Assembly: GCF_003971255.1 (NCBI RefSeq)
Contig: NZ_CP034660.1
Coordinates: 2,170,001 to 2,234,000 of the forward strand
Direction of reading: 5' to 3'
Length of the DNA stretch: 64,000 nucleotides
Source: Colwellia sp. Arc7-635
GTDB lineage: Bacteria; Pseudomonadota; Gammaproteobacteria; Enterobacterales; Alteromonadaceae
Shown here: piece by piece, positions 10,030 to 19,427 of the stretch
Numbering within the stretch: position 1 is the first letter of the stretch
How the letters are laid out: each line of letters begins with the position of its first letter
Translations under genes and position numbers: made by a program
Notes under the pieces: generated by a model
Databases searched by the model: none
What the model was told of the DNA's origin: nothing
What the model saw: the letters and a program-made list of their open reading frames with translations, nothing else

Positions 10030-10417
10030 TGGTCGACTGATGGCTGATTTATGGTTGATTTACGGTTGGCAGATAGTTAACTTATTATTTTATTTAAAAA
10101 TATCCGTTTAACTCACGTTCTGCGTTAGCAGATGAAACTTTATGACTTTATATCAATGAACAATTGATGTCGCTTGATATCGGTAGCGTGTATTTTATGT
10201 CGCTCGTTATAGAGTAACGAAGCGCTCATCCTAATGAGCATTAAAGCAAGTTCGTTTGAGCATATGTCAGCTTTGTTTTTCAACAACGACTTAATATGCT
10301 CATCTACCAAGTTGCTTAAATATACATATGTTTATTTATGTCTACTTAAGCTGACTTATATTTGCTTGCTACTAGAGACAACAACACTGCATGGTTATTA
10401 TTATTCAACCGATGACT
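10030..10417. other. Convergent intergenic stretch
   Basis: The stretch lies between the stop codons of the CoA-transferase and msrA genes. An open frame crosses it, but it has no ribosome site and overlaps msrA on the other strand. I see no terminator with a clear T tract and no RNA. Confidence 0.5.
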
Positions 10418-11017
10418 CTAATGTGTTGCTCTTTCTCCCCAAATGTCTTGTAAACGGCTATCACGGCCACAGCGCCAGCGATAGGCGTTATAACGTATTG
10501 GGTTGTTTTTATAATAATCTTGGTGATAGCTTTCCTCACCTTTTATAGGATAAAACGTACTCGCATTTAATATCGGCGTAACCACGGTTTTATCCGAGAA
10601 CTCTGCTATCACGGCATTTTTCGTTTTTTCAGCTAGTTCACGTTCTTGCTCGTTAGCCACAAAAATAGCGCTAAGATAGCTCGGACCTTTATCACAAAAT
10701 TGGCCTCTGGCATCAAAAGGGTCAATGTTTACCCAGTAGTGATCGAGTATGGCTTGATAACTTACTATTTTTGGATCGTAAGTAATTTCGACGGCTTCAT
10801 AATGGCCACGATGATCACCGTTATAACTTGGGTTTTTAATCTTGCCACCAGTAAAACCTGATACAACATCGGTCACACCTGGAAGTTTTTCGAAGTCAGA
10901 CTCCATACACCAAAAACAACCACCCGCTAAAATGGCTTTTTCAGTTTGATCTGCATAGCCCAGTGATGCATAAAAAAGCACAGAGGATGTTAAAACTAAG
11001 CCTAATATTTTTTTCAT
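10418..11017 (-). CDS. msrA: Periplasmic peptide-methionine (S)-S-oxide reductase
   Basis: The 199-residue protein begins with a Sec signal peptide (MKKILGLVLTSSVLFYASLGYA), so it should act in the periplasm rather than the cytoplasm. The mature domain carries the catalytic GCFWC motif with C34, the GYEV-like FTGG region, and the conserved HYEAVEITYDP and ESYHQDYY segments. It reduces the S epimer of oxidised methionine in proteins. A Cys near residue 183 (RWRCGRD) is a candidate resolving residue. It is a single gene, with repeat-rich DNA upstream. No MsrB partner is visible in the window. Confidence 0.92.
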   Translation of the reverse strand: MKKILGLVLTSSVLFYASLGYADQTEKAILAGGCFWCMESDFEKLPGVTDVVSGFTGGKIKNPSYNGDHRGHYEAVEITYDPKIVSYQAILDHYWVNIDPFDARGQFCDKGPSYLSAIFVANEQERELAEKTKNAVIAEFSDKTVVTPILNASTFYPIKGEESYHQDYYKNNPIRYNAYRWRCGRDSRLQDIWGERATH

Positions 11018-11050
11018 AAAATTTTACCTCTACTTCTAAACAAAAATGTA

Positions 11051-11316
11051 TATACCCAAGCGACTTGAAGATGCAGGATTCAGCAAGTCGAGAAAGGGTT
11101 AGCACCAAGGCATTGATTGAAGAGAATGGTTGTTCCATTGTCGAAATCAATAACGCTGGAGATGACCCTTTATCGCCTTGCCCAAAGGGAGCTAAGCTAG
11201 AAAACCAGCTCAGCGTTGTAGCACTTGATAAGGGAATAACCATTGTCTACGTACTGCGCCTTGATCTGATTTCCTAGCTTAGCTCTGAAACTGCATCTTC
11301 AAGTGGCTTGGGTATA
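11051..11316. mobile_element. MITE-like element with 26-bp terminal inverted repeats
   Basis: The left end (11051-11076, starting TATACCCAAG and ending AAGATGCAG) is the reverse complement of the right end (11291-11316, starting CTGCATCTTC and ending CTTGGGTATA), with one mismatch in 26. The element is 266 bases and has no transposase. If the true ends are the CCCAAG/CTTGGG core, the flanking TATA on each side would be a target duplication. Size and structure fit a non-autonomous miniature element. A diverged, shorter relative seems to lie at 44671-44719. Confidence 0.75.
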
Positions 11317-11708
11317 AAGAGTTTTCTCAGTATAACTAACAGACCCGCTATTAATAAAAGCTATTTCATTTTTTAGTAAAGGAATTAAATTGAACAAGCG
11401 ATAAATGGTCTATTGAGCGTATATCTTGTCGATTAATGACTACAGATTGCCACCGTAATATGAGAAGCGAGTAAAAAGTTAGCACGGCTGTTATTATTCA
11501 CCGAAAATCATTCATGCCCGATGTATTTATGTTTAACCAAGGCAAAACTTTTGTGCCAAACAATAGAATCATACTGCAGAGTATATTTATTACCGATAAA
11601 TTTAGTAGTTATCGATGAAATGTGACTGGTAATAAGCTTTTTGTTGTTTTATTTCACCATTTTATTGGTATTTAATGAGATGAACACGAATAAAGCTGGC
11701 CTGTTTTA

Positions 11709-11919
11709 ATACCAAATGTAATAAGTTATTGATCAATTTTAAGCGCGGATAAATTGTTCAAGAACAAGGCGCTTAATTGATTCTTACATGGATGTAAGTC
11801 ATTAGAGCAATGCAGGAGCATATTGCCGAGTAATAGCGGGCGTGTGTGATTGAAAGCAAAGCAGTTATTGATGATTTAAACCGCCTTAAAAAGATCGATT
11901 GCTTATTTCAATTGCTATA
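11709..11919. repeat. Diverged inverted-repeat element
   Basis: A segment beginning ATACCAAATGTAATAAG and ending CTTATTTCAATTGCTATAA has imperfect complementary ends (AATAAG...GATC against GATC...CTTATTT). An internal hairpin, CTTACATGGATGTAAG, lies near 11784-11799. It looks like a decayed intergenic repeat unit of about 210 bases. Confidence is limited because no second copy is seen in this window. Confidence 0.4.
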
Positions 11920-12017
11920 AGTCATTTTGTCTATTTTCAATGGCTAGAGCAAAAATACAGGGCTGTAAAACTTAAGATTCATCGCTACTTTTCAAGCTGG
12001 CGCTTAAATTTGGATAC

Positions 12018-12047
12018 AAAAAAGCCAGAACAAATTCTGGCTTTTTA
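12018..12047 (-). terminator. Intrinsic terminator of gapA
   Basis: A 12-base stem, AAAAGCCAGAA paired with TTCTGGCTTTT around a CAAA loop, is flanked by A and T runs on both sides. It lies about 65 bases after the gapA stop in the leftward direction. Confidence 0.85.
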
Positions 12048-12110
12048 ATTAGTATATCTAAGCCGTAATGAAGAAGGCTCAATATAGCGAATGACTAGCG
12101 CACTAAATGC

Positions 12111-13118
<1,008 letters not shown>

Positions 13119-13143
13119 TTAAAACTGAACGTTGAATAACTTA

Positions 13144-13158
13144 TGTAGTAAAATTACA
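13144..13158. promoter_or_regulatory. HexR-type operator
   Basis: TGTAGTAAAATTACA has half sites TGTA(G/A)T and ATTACA arranged as in published HexR sites of gammaproteobacteria. It lies 35 bases upstream of the gapA ATG and 208 bases from gnd. HexR responds to KDPG and controls central carbon genes, including gapA, in Shewanella and relatives. The match is seen; regulation is inferred. Confidence 0.65.
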
Positions 13159-13366
13159 TCATTTTACGTAAATTACAAGTAATAGATCGACGTAAAGTGA
13201 TAAACGTTGATTTAATGCTTGTTTTATTACGTTCTTTTACTAAAATACCGATAATTTATTCTAGCTATATTATAATGGCAGAATATTAGTCTTTGAATTA
13301 CGCGCTTATTTGATTTAGTAAAAGTTGAATTATCTGCACTTTACCTTTCTTTAATCTGGATTCTTT

Positions 13367-14896
13367 ATGATAAAAAACAACAATGTATGTGATATCGGTT
13401 TTATTGGCTTAGGTGTGATGGGGAAAAACTTAGTCCTTAATCTAGCTGATAATGGCTTTAGTATTGCCGCTTTTGATCTCGACATTAGTAAAGTAGAAGA
13501 CGCGATTAAACAAGATAAGGCCGAAAGTGGCTTATCTACGGCGCGTGTTGTTGGTTGTTCTTCTTATACTGAATTACTTTCTCGTTTAAAACCGCCTCAT
13601 CTTATTGTGTTATCAGTACCCGCAGGTTTGCCTGTTGATCAAGTCTGTGAAAATTTAATTGGTGCCGGTATTCAGCCTGACGATATTGTTATCGATGCCG
13701 GCAATAGTTTGTGGGTTGATACGGTGGCACGTGAGAAAAAGTATAAAAGTAACTTTATATTCTTTTCTTCTGCTGTGTCTGGTGGCGAAGTAGGCGCGCG
13801 TTTTGGTCCGGCATTAATGCCAAGCGGCTCTGCGTATGCATGGACAAGAATAAAACCAATTTGGCAAGCTATCGCCGCTAAAGTAGATGCCAAAACGGGT
13901 AAACCTATTGAGCGTACTAAACCTGGCGAGATAGTTACCGAAGGCGAACCGTGTGCTGCTTATATCGGTCCTGCGGGCGCTGGGCACTATGTAAAAATGG
14001 TGCATAACGGTATTGAATACGCGGATATGCAAATTATTTGTGAAGCTTATCAAATGCTTCGTGATGGCTTAGGCTTAACAGCGGATGAAATCGCTGACAT
14101 TTTTGAAACCTGGAATAAAGGTCCGTTAGAAAGTTACTTGATGGAAATATCGGTAGAAGTGTTACGTCACCGTGTTGGCACAGACCAAACGCCGTTAGTC
14201 AGTCTTATATTAGATAAAGCCGGACAAAAGGGCACAGGTCTTTGGACCGCCGTCAGTAGTTTAGAACTCGGTACTCCTGCGCCAACTATTGCACAAGCTG
14301 TTTATGCTCGCTCTATTTCGTCATTTAAAGAGTTACGTGTAAAAGCATCAACCATCTTGTCGGGCCCAGAAACTATGGTACTTAATAGTGATGAGAAGCA
14401 GGCTTTTGTTGAACAGCTACACGACGCTATTTATAGTGCGAAAATATGTGCTTATGCACAAGGTTTTCAGTTAATGAAGCTTGCTGAAGAAGAGTATAAC
14501 TGGCAACTTAATTTTGCCAGTATTGCTAAAATATGGCGTGCAGGCTGTATTATTCGTGCGGCATTTCTTCAATCGATTACTCAAGCATTTGAGCGTAACC
14601 CTGACTTAGATAACTTATTGTTAGACGACTTTTTTGCTGAGCAATTAAGTAAGCATCAACTGAATTGGCGTAAATCAGTGGCAAATTCTGCGTTGATGGG
14701 TATTCCTACTGGCGCGATTTCATCAGCATTGTCATATTATGATTCAATTCGCTGTGCGGTATTGCCAGCAAATCTATTGCAGGCACAACGTGATTTCTTT
14801 GGTGCTCATACCTTTGAGCGCGTTGATAAAAACAACGGCAAAAAATATCATGTTAATTGGTCAAGTGAAGCGCGAGATATGCAAGAGCTTGGTTAA
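13367..14896 (+). CDS. gnd: 6-phosphogluconate dehydrogenase (decarboxylating)
   Basis: The 509-residue protein carries the NADP-binding FIGLGVMGKN at the start, the substrate-binding VSGGEVGARFGPALMPSG and GPAGAGHYVKMVHNGIEY (catalytic Lys), and the all-alpha C-terminal domain with KGTGLWT and the late YYDSIR. It converts 6-phosphogluconate to ribulose-5-phosphate, CO2 and NADPH. It is about 25-40 residues longer than the E. coli enzyme, including a K(T)GKPIERTKPGEI insertion near residue 180, which is typical of one bacterial branch. It is divergent from gapA with a 257-base spacer that includes the HexR box, and ATG is preceded by the weak site TCTTT. Confidence 0.93.
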   Translation: MIKNNNVCDIGFIGLGVMGKNLVLNLADNGFSIAAFDLDISKVEDAIKQDKAESGLSTARVVGCSSYTELLSRLKPPHLIVLSVPAGLPVDQVCENLIGAGIQPDDIVIDAGNSLWVDTVAREKKYKSNFIFFSSAVSGGEVGARFGPALMPSGSAYAWTRIKPIWQAIAAKVDAKTGKPIERTKPGEIVTEGEPCAAYIGPAGAGHYVKMVHNGIEYADMQIICEAYQMLRDGLGLTADEIADIFETWNKGPLESYLMEISVEVLRHRVGTDQTPLVSLILDKAGQKGTGLWTAVSSLELGTPAPTIAQAVYARSISSFKELRVKASTILSGPETMVLNSDEKQAFVEQLHDAIYSAKICAYAQGFQLMKLAEEEYNWQLNFASIAKIWRAGCIIRAAFLQSITQAFERNPDLDNLLLDDFFAEQLSKHQLNWRKSVANSALMGIPTGAISSALSYYDSIRCAVLPANLLQAQRDFFGAHTFERVDKNNGKKYHVNWSSEARDMQELG

Positions 14897-14925
14897 TAGC
14901 TAAGATTTAAGAACTAAGAACTAAT

Positions 14926-14953
14926 AATTAGGAATTAGGAATTAGGAATTAGG
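14926..14953. repeat. Four tandem AATTAGG heptamers
   Basis: Four exact copies of AATTAGG follow the gnd stop within 35 bases. They are non-coding and may expand or contract. Confidence 0.9.
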
Positions 14954-15019
14954 AATTTGATTTTTAGGTGTTTAACGGTAAGTCATTACGCCGTTAAGCG
15001 CCTAGGCTCTAAATGAAAA

Positions 15020-15067
15020 TTGTTCTAACAAGTTGCTCTAGCAAATTATAGCAACTTGTTAGAGCAA
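15020..15067. repeat. 18-bp stem inverted repeat downstream of gnd
   Basis: TTGTTCTAACAAGTTGCT at 15020-15037 pairs with 15050-15067 with one G-T type mismatch and a 12-base loop. It lies between convergent gnd and the DUF2989 gene, and could act as a bidirectional stop or RNA-stabilising hairpin, though no T tract follows. Confidence 0.75.
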
Positions 15068-15116
15068 TCAGTAATTAACCGTAAACACCTTGCAGACCAT
15101 AAATAGCTAAAATAGT

Positions 15117-15920
15117 TTAGGTATGTGGAGATGTAAACTTTCCGTCAATAATTTTGTTTAACGTAGTCTTTGCCACCTTATCTAAAAACTCACCTTTTAA
15201 ACCATTAATTCTTATATAGCTTTCTAAGCTCTCATCAGTGATGTTAGTGTCGTCAGGGCTGTAAATATGTAATATTTTTGACCAGATATAAGCTTGTTTA
15301 TATTCTTTTTTATCCGCGAAAATGCTAGCTATCGACTTAAATATCTCACTATCAAGTGTTTCATCTGGTTGATAAAGCTCAAGTGCGTGATATAAGATTT
15401 TTAAGGTTTTTTGTGGATCACGTTTAGCATAAAAGCTTGCTAAGTTAACTTGTCGGTTAGGTTTTTCGAGTAATGCATTGCCTTCTAAGGCAGTAAATTT
15501 ACCTAAAGCGTGTTCATCTAAATAATGAGACCAATGATAAAACAATAAATCAGGGTGTTCAGAGTTACGGGTCGCGTCAGATATTTCAGTGATCCTATCC
15601 TGAGCTTGAATAACATTTTTGATACGTCGAGTTTGTTTTATCTTCAGTTTAATGTGTTCAATTTTTGAGGCATGCTCCATGCATTTTTTATAGCCTTCAT
15701 AAGCCATTAACTGTTGAAATTTATTACTGTCGACCGCTTCAAGCTTGTGAGCAAGGTTCGCAAAACTGACCGAAATACGTTCTTGTTTACACCATGTGTC
15801 TTCCTGAAATTCTTGACAAATTTCTGGGTGCTGTTCACATAAATCAGCAAAACTAAGCCCGTTTTCACAAGCCATGAGTGCACAAAGGGGCAAAATACTC
15901 ATTATTTTATAAAATTTCAT
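15117..15920 (-). CDS. DUF2989 family lipoprotein
   Basis: The 267-residue protein opens with a lipoprotein signal, MKFYKIMSILPLCALMAC, giving a lipidated C18. The following LSFADLCEQHPEICQEF and TWCKQER are typical of the DUF2989 family found in Shewanella, Colwellia and Alteromonas. The rest is helical and TPR-like (for example VNLASFYAKRDPQKTLKILYHAL), suggesting protein-protein contacts at the inner face of the envelope. Function is unknown. It is divergent from the GapB-type gene and is probably transcribed alone. Confidence 0.75.
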   Translation of the reverse strand: MKFYKIMSILPLCALMACENGLSFADLCEQHPEICQEFQEDTWCKQERISVSFANLAHKLEAVDSNKFQQLMAYEGYKKCMEHASKIEHIKLKIKQTRRIKNVIQAQDRITEISDATRNSEHPDLLFYHWSHYLDEHALGKFTALEGNALLEKPNRQVNLASFYAKRDPQKTLKILYHALELYQPDETLDSEIFKSIASIFADKKEYKQAYIWSKILHIYSPDDTNITDESLESYIRINGLKGEFLDKVAKTTLNKIIDGKFTSPHT

Positions 15921-16072
15921 CGTTTTATCAGTTATATCCTTGAAAAACTTTTGTAACTGGTGGCGAAATAATTCATGTTCGATTACAATATGCGCCGCAT
16001 TTAATTATTAATAACTTTCATTTTATTAATAATAACCCATCGTTCAATTGACTGAAATAAAAGGTTTACGCA

Positions 16073-17521
16073 ATGACTTCTCATCTTGAGGAACAATATC
16101 AAACTAGTTGGCAAGAACGTCAAACATTCGCCGAAAACATGCAGCCGATCATCGGACAATTATTTAGAAATAACGGAATTGAAATTTCTATTTATGGTCG
16201 CCCTCTAGTAAATGCTTCTGCTATAGACATTATTAAAGCACATAAATCAGTGGCTTTACACGAAGAAAGCAAATTGCGTTTACGCGAAAGTTTTCCATTC
16301 GTTCAAGCTCTAGCAAACATGCCATTAGCACCTGCGCGTATTGACGTAGGTAAATTAGCTTACCGTTATTTATTTAAGGGTGAAGCCAATGGTTTGTCAA
16401 TTGAACAATTTTTAGAAAAAGAATTAGCCACAATAGCTAAAGACACTGACGTACAAGAATCTAAAGACGTTGTTCTTTACGGTTTTGGTCGTATCGGTCG
16501 TTTATTAGCGCGTTTATTAATTGAACGTGCTGGCCCTAATGCGAAACTTAAACTACGTGCTATTGTTATCCGTCCGGGTAAAGAAGATGATTTAGAAAAG
16601 CGTGCTAGCTTACTTCGTCGTGATTCAGTACATGGTGCTTTTAATGGCAGCATTACTATCGATAAAGAAAACAACGTTATTAAAGCTAACGGTGCATTTA
16701 TACAAATTATTTATGCTCGTTCGCCATCAGAAATTGATTACACCGCTCACGGTATCAACAACGCATTAGTGGTTGATAACACCGGTATCTGGAGCGACGA
16801 AGAAGGTCTAGGTCAGCATTTACAATCAAAAGGTGTTGCTAAAGTATTGCTTACTGCACCAGCTAAAGGCGATATCAAGAACATCGTTTATGGCGTAAAT
16901 GAAGATATGATTTTATCTGAAGATAAGATTATTTCTGCGGCAAGTTGTACAACCAATGCGATTACACCAGTACTTAAAGCACTTAATGATGAGTTTGGTA
17001 TTCGTAACGGTCACGTTGAAACTGTTCATTCATATACTAATGACCAAAACTTAATTGATAACTACCATCCTGCGCCTCGTCGCGGTCGTAGTGCACCATT
17101 AAATATGGTTATTAGTACTACAGGTGCTGCAAAAGCAGTAGCGAAAGCATTACCTGAATTGAAAGGTTTATTAACGGGTAATGCGATACGCGTTCCTACA
17201 CCAAACGTTTCAATGGCTATCATGAACTTGAACTTGAAAAAAGAGACTGATAAAGCCGCATTGAATGATTACTTACGTAACATTTCTTTGAACTCAGCAT
17301 TACAAAACCAAGTTGATTACACAGCATCTACTGAAATCGTTTCTACCGATTTAGTTGGCTCACGTTATGCGGGTGTTGTTGATTCACAAGCAACAATTGT
17401 TGACGGTGATCGCGCTGTACTTTACGTATGGTATGACAACGAGTTTGGTTATAGCTGTCAAGTGGTTCGTGTAATGTTAGCAATGGCTGATATTAACGTA
17501 CCAACGTTGCCTTTAACTTAA
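16073..17521 (+). CDS. gapB: Long GapB-type glyceraldehyde-3-phosphate dehydrogenase
   Basis: At 482 residues this is about 150 longer than GapA. An N-terminal helical extension (1-125) precedes the Rossmann domain beginning VVLYGFGRIGRLLARL. The catalytic Cys is in SAASCTTNAITP, and the substrate site is in STTGAAKAVAKALPELKG. The C-terminal WYDNEFGYS is conserved. Such long paralogues occur widely in marine gammaproteobacteria near gapA, and may serve gluconeogenesis or an NADP-linked role. The direction and cofactor are not readable from sequence alone. AAAAGG precedes the ATG, and a strong terminator follows. Confidence 0.85.
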   Translation: MTSHLEEQYQTSWQERQTFAENMQPIIGQLFRNNGIEISIYGRPLVNASAIDIIKAHKSVALHEESKLRLRESFPFVQALANMPLAPARIDVGKLAYRYLFKGEANGLSIEQFLEKELATIAKDTDVQESKDVVLYGFGRIGRLLARLLIERAGPNAKLKLRAIVIRPGKEDDLEKRASLLRRDSVHGAFNGSITIDKENNVIKANGAFIQIIYARSPSEIDYTAHGINNALVVDNTGIWSDEEGLGQHLQSKGVAKVLLTAPAKGDIKNIVYGVNEDMILSEDKIISAASCTTNAITPVLKALNDEFGIRNGHVETVHSYTNDQNLIDNYHPAPRRGRSAPLNMVISTTGAAKAVAKALPELKGLLTGNAIRVPTPNVSMAIMNLNLKKETDKAALNDYLRNISLNSALQNQVDYTASTEIVSTDLVGSRYAGVVDSQATIVDGDRAVLYVWYDNEFGYSCQVVRVMLAMADINVPTLPLT

Positions 17522-17633
17522 TATAAGTTAATTGGCTGAGTTAAACCTGATTGATACAACAGTTTTGTGTCAATCATGACTTAGCTCTGCACTAGTTATA
17601 TATTAGCTATGTGCTAATCATTAATTATGATTT

Positions 17634-17667
17634 AAAAGCGTTTGCCTATTAGGTAAACGCTTTTTTT
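17634..17667 (+). terminator. Intrinsic terminator of gapB
   Basis: AAAAGCGTTTGCC pairs with GGTAAACGCTTTT around a TATTA loop, and seven Ts follow. It lies 113 bases after the gapB stop. Confidence 0.9.
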
Positions 17668-17721
17668 ATGCTAAAAATTTAATAAAAGCAGCGTAAATTT
17701 TCAAAAACAATTAATAATGCC

Positions 17722-17748
17722 TTTAGTTAAGCGTCAATATGTCGATAT
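17722..17748 (+). promoter_or_regulatory. Possible flagellar sigma-28 promoter
   Basis: TTTAGTTA and GTCGATAT are separated by exactly 11 bases, matching the sigma-28 layout TAAAGTTT-N11-GCCGATAA at 5 of 8 and 6 of 8 positions. It lies 43 bases upstream of the YjfB-like motility gene. The match is partial. Confidence 0.3.
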
Positions 17749-17791
17749 AAACTTTATAACCATCCATTGTAACGTAAGAGTGAGGGAATTT

Positions 17792-17989
17792 ATGTCAATA
17801 GAATTAAATGCAAATAGCCCAGTATCATCAAACACCGAAACAACGCTTGCCGTGAAAAGCGCTAATTTAGTGAAGTCACAAACGGAAGTGGAAGGGAAAA
17901 TGGCGTTAGATTTAATCGCCTCAGCGTCTGTCGATAATATAAGTGTGCCGACAGGAAATAGCGGGCAGAACATTAATATTAAAGTTTAA
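17792..17989 (+). CDS. Small putative motility protein (YjfB family)
   Basis: From the ATG at 17792 the product is 65 residues. The C-terminal half, MALDLIASA followed by a short linker and PTGNSGQNINIKV, fits the YjfB_motility family, whose members average 60-70 residues and end in G-x-x-I-D/N-V/I-K/V. An upstream in-frame ATG at 17717 would add 25 residues absent from the family and would overlap the promoter candidate. A GAGGGAA ribosome site lies just before 17792. Its cellular role is unknown beyond co-occurrence with flagellar genes. It is a monocistronic gene ending in a hairpin. Confidence 0.65.
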   Translation: MSIELNANSPVSSNTETTLAVKSANLVKSQTEVEGKMALDLIASASVDNISVPTGNSGQNINIKV

Positions 17990-18093
17990 GCGACAAAAGT
18001 TTAAGTGCCAAAGTTTAAGCATTAAAGTCTCAACATTTCTAGGCATCAGAGCTTAGGTTTTAGAATCTAGCTCTTACAATCTAAGTATTGAAT

Positions 18094-18127
18094 AACAAGC
18101 TCATGAACTCAGTAGTATGAGCTTGTT
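18094..18127 (+). terminator. Hairpin terminator candidate after the YjfB-like gene
   Basis: AACAAGCTCAT (18094-18104) pairs perfectly with ATGAGCTTGTT (18117-18127), with a 12-base loop followed by a short T-rich run. Confidence 0.6.
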
Positions 18128-18132
18128 TACTT

Positions 18133-18183
18133 AGGTGCTAACTATAAAGAGGTGCTAACTATAAAGAGGTGCTAACGACAAAG
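18133..18183. repeat. 17-bp tandem repeat, three copies
   Basis: AGGTGCTAACTATAAAG occurs twice exactly and a third time with two changes. It is non-coding. Confidence 0.9.
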
Positions 18184-18336
18184 GTTAGGCTGAGTCTTAA
18201 TGTTGGTGGTAGGGCGTTAGAAGCTAACTTGTAGCAAGCTTGTTATTAAAACAAAACATCACCGCTGAACCGCTGAACATTTCAAACATTTCACACTACA
18301 CATGACACACAACCTATTAAACATAACCGTTATCTA

Positions 18337-18669
18337 TTAAATACAACGAGCCGGTTTAGGTAATCCTGCATACTTTGTCGCTTGCTTAGCTGGACCTTCT
18401 TTAAAAAGTCGATATAAATAACGGCTACTGGCCTTTTCTTCACCAAACTCAGCTTTCATCGCTTTCGTTAATGCGCGGATCGCTGGCGATGTGTTGTAAG
18501 TTAGGTAAAAGCTTCTAACAAAGCGAATAACTTCCCAGTGGGCCTCTAAAAGCTCTATATCATCAGTTTCTGCTAGTAAAACAGCAACTTCCTCATTCCA
18601 CTGATTAAAATCAAGCAGGTAACCTTGCTTGTCTGTTGCTAAGCTTTCACTATTATATTGAATTGTCAT
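18337..18669 (-). CDS. tusE: Sulfurtransferase TusE (DsrC family)
   Basis: The 110-residue protein shows the TusE/DsrC pattern: [21 protein letters not shown], the [12 protein letters not shown] helix, and a C-terminal arm ending PARCI with the penultimate Cys that accepts persulfide sulfur. TusE takes sulfur from TusBCD and hands it to MnmA for 2-thiouridine formation at tRNA position 34. It is last in the leftward tusD-tusC-tusB-tusE group, 35 bases after tusB. Confidence 0.9.
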   Translation of the reverse strand: MTIQYNSESLATDKQGYLLDFNQWNEEVAVLLAETDDIELLEAHWEVIRFVRSFYLTYNTSPAIRALTKAMKAEFGEEKASSRYLYRLFKEGPAKQATKYAGLPKPARCI

Positions 18670-18704
18670 ATTGAATTGCCATATTGTCTTGCCACTTTAT
18701 ATAG

Positions 18705-19001
18705 TCATGACCAGGTAATTGAGTTGTCGTGGTTAAAAATCAATGGCAATACTTCCGCTAATGTAGTCGAAGTAAAGGCATCGTTTGTTGGGCTTTGTGC
18801 TCGAGCGCTCGCATGTAAACTAATATAATACACCGGTATGCCAGGATGTTTAATTTGAGCTTCAAGTAACAGCGGGTGACGTAAGTTATAACAACCGTCA
18901 TCCATTAATAAGATACTGTCTTGCGCCGAACTGATACTTAAGCATTGTGTTAATGCGTTGCTAGTAAAGCCTGAGCTTCTGATAATGTGTAGCATTGCCA
19001 T
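18705..19001 (-). CDS. tusB: Sulfurtransferase complex subunit TusB (DsrH family)
   Basis: The 98-residue protein begins MAMLHIIRSSGF and contains SILLMDDGCYNL, typical of the DsrH/TusB fold that forms the TusBCD heterohexamer. It is 6 bases downstream of tusC. The start could also be the ATG six bases later (MLHII). Position and length agree with the family (about 95 residues). Confidence 0.88.
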   Translation of the reverse strand: MAMLHIIRSSGFTSNALTQCLSISSAQDSILLMDDGCYNLRHPLLLEAQIKHPGIPVYYISLHASARAQSPTNDAFTSTTLAEVLPLIFNHDNSITWS

Positions 19002-19007
19002 AGTAAA

Positions 19008-19427
19008 TTAAAACCTGTAAATCACGTTGTGCTGATGCAAGCGTTGACTAAAATCATCGTTTGACAACACTTGAATATTATCGAGATGAAAATTAGCACT
19101 TAAGTTGCGCTCGGTTAATGACTGTTGGCAAACATAAATATTTTCAATGTCATAAAAAGGTAACGCTGAAAATGTTTTTAAATAATCTTTAGTCTCAATG
19201 GCTGTTGCATTTTGATCCCCGATCACCTGAAAAACACCGTCAGCCATAAAAAATAATGAAATGGCTTGCTCGTACGAGCCAAAAATAAGTACCGCGTCTA
19301 AGGCCTCTTTACCCGCAGCGCTAGAGAAGGGCGCTTGGGTATTTATAATAGCGACTGTTTTGTTATCGTTTGGTTGCGTGTTCGATTTTGAGGTCAATTC
19401 GGCGTTCACTTCTTCTGATACTGGCAT
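19008..19427 (-). CDS. tusC: Sulfurtransferase complex subunit TusC (DsrF family)
   Basis: The 139-residue protein contains the TusC core VAIINTQAPFSSAAGKEALDAVLIFGSYEQAISLFF in split form from about residue 24, followed by DGVFQVIG and the conserved FPFYDIENIYVC-like strand. It is about 20 residues longer than E. coli TusC because of a polar N-terminal tail (residues 1-23). The ATG overlaps the tusD stop as TAATG, so translation is probably coupled and the start is likely correct despite the extra tail. Confidence 0.88.
   Translation of the reverse strand: MPVSEEVNAELTSKSNTQPNDNKTVAIINTQAPFSSAAGKEALDAVLIFGSYEQAISLFFMADGVFQVIGDQNATAIETKDYLKTFSALPFYDIENIYVCQQSLTERNLSANFHLDNIQVLSNDDFSQRLHQHNVIYRF

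Larger units (their letters stand above)
11018..12110. other. Long gene-free region carrying two repeat elements
   Basis: About 1.1 kb between msrA and gapA, both leftward, holds no convincing gene. It contains a MITE-like element (11051-11316), a second inverted-repeat element (11709-11919) and the gapA terminator. The short open frames inside the first element lack ribosome sites and homology that I recognise. Confidence 0.65.
17990..18336. other. Convergent intergenic stretch with short tandem repeats
   Basis: The stretch lies between the YjfB-like gene and leftward tusE. It contains repeats of GTTTAAG near 17984-18020, a hairpin and a 17-base triplet repeat (both listed). No gene is seen. 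Confidence 0.6.

Noticed and set aside
10234-10548. 104-codon rightward open frame
   Set aside because: It overlaps the 3' part of msrA on the other strand and starts in AT-rich DNA without a ribosome site.
11065-11277. 70-codon open frame in the MITE-like element
   Set aside because: It is created by the element, starts in the terminal repeat, and has no ribosome site or recognisable protein pattern.
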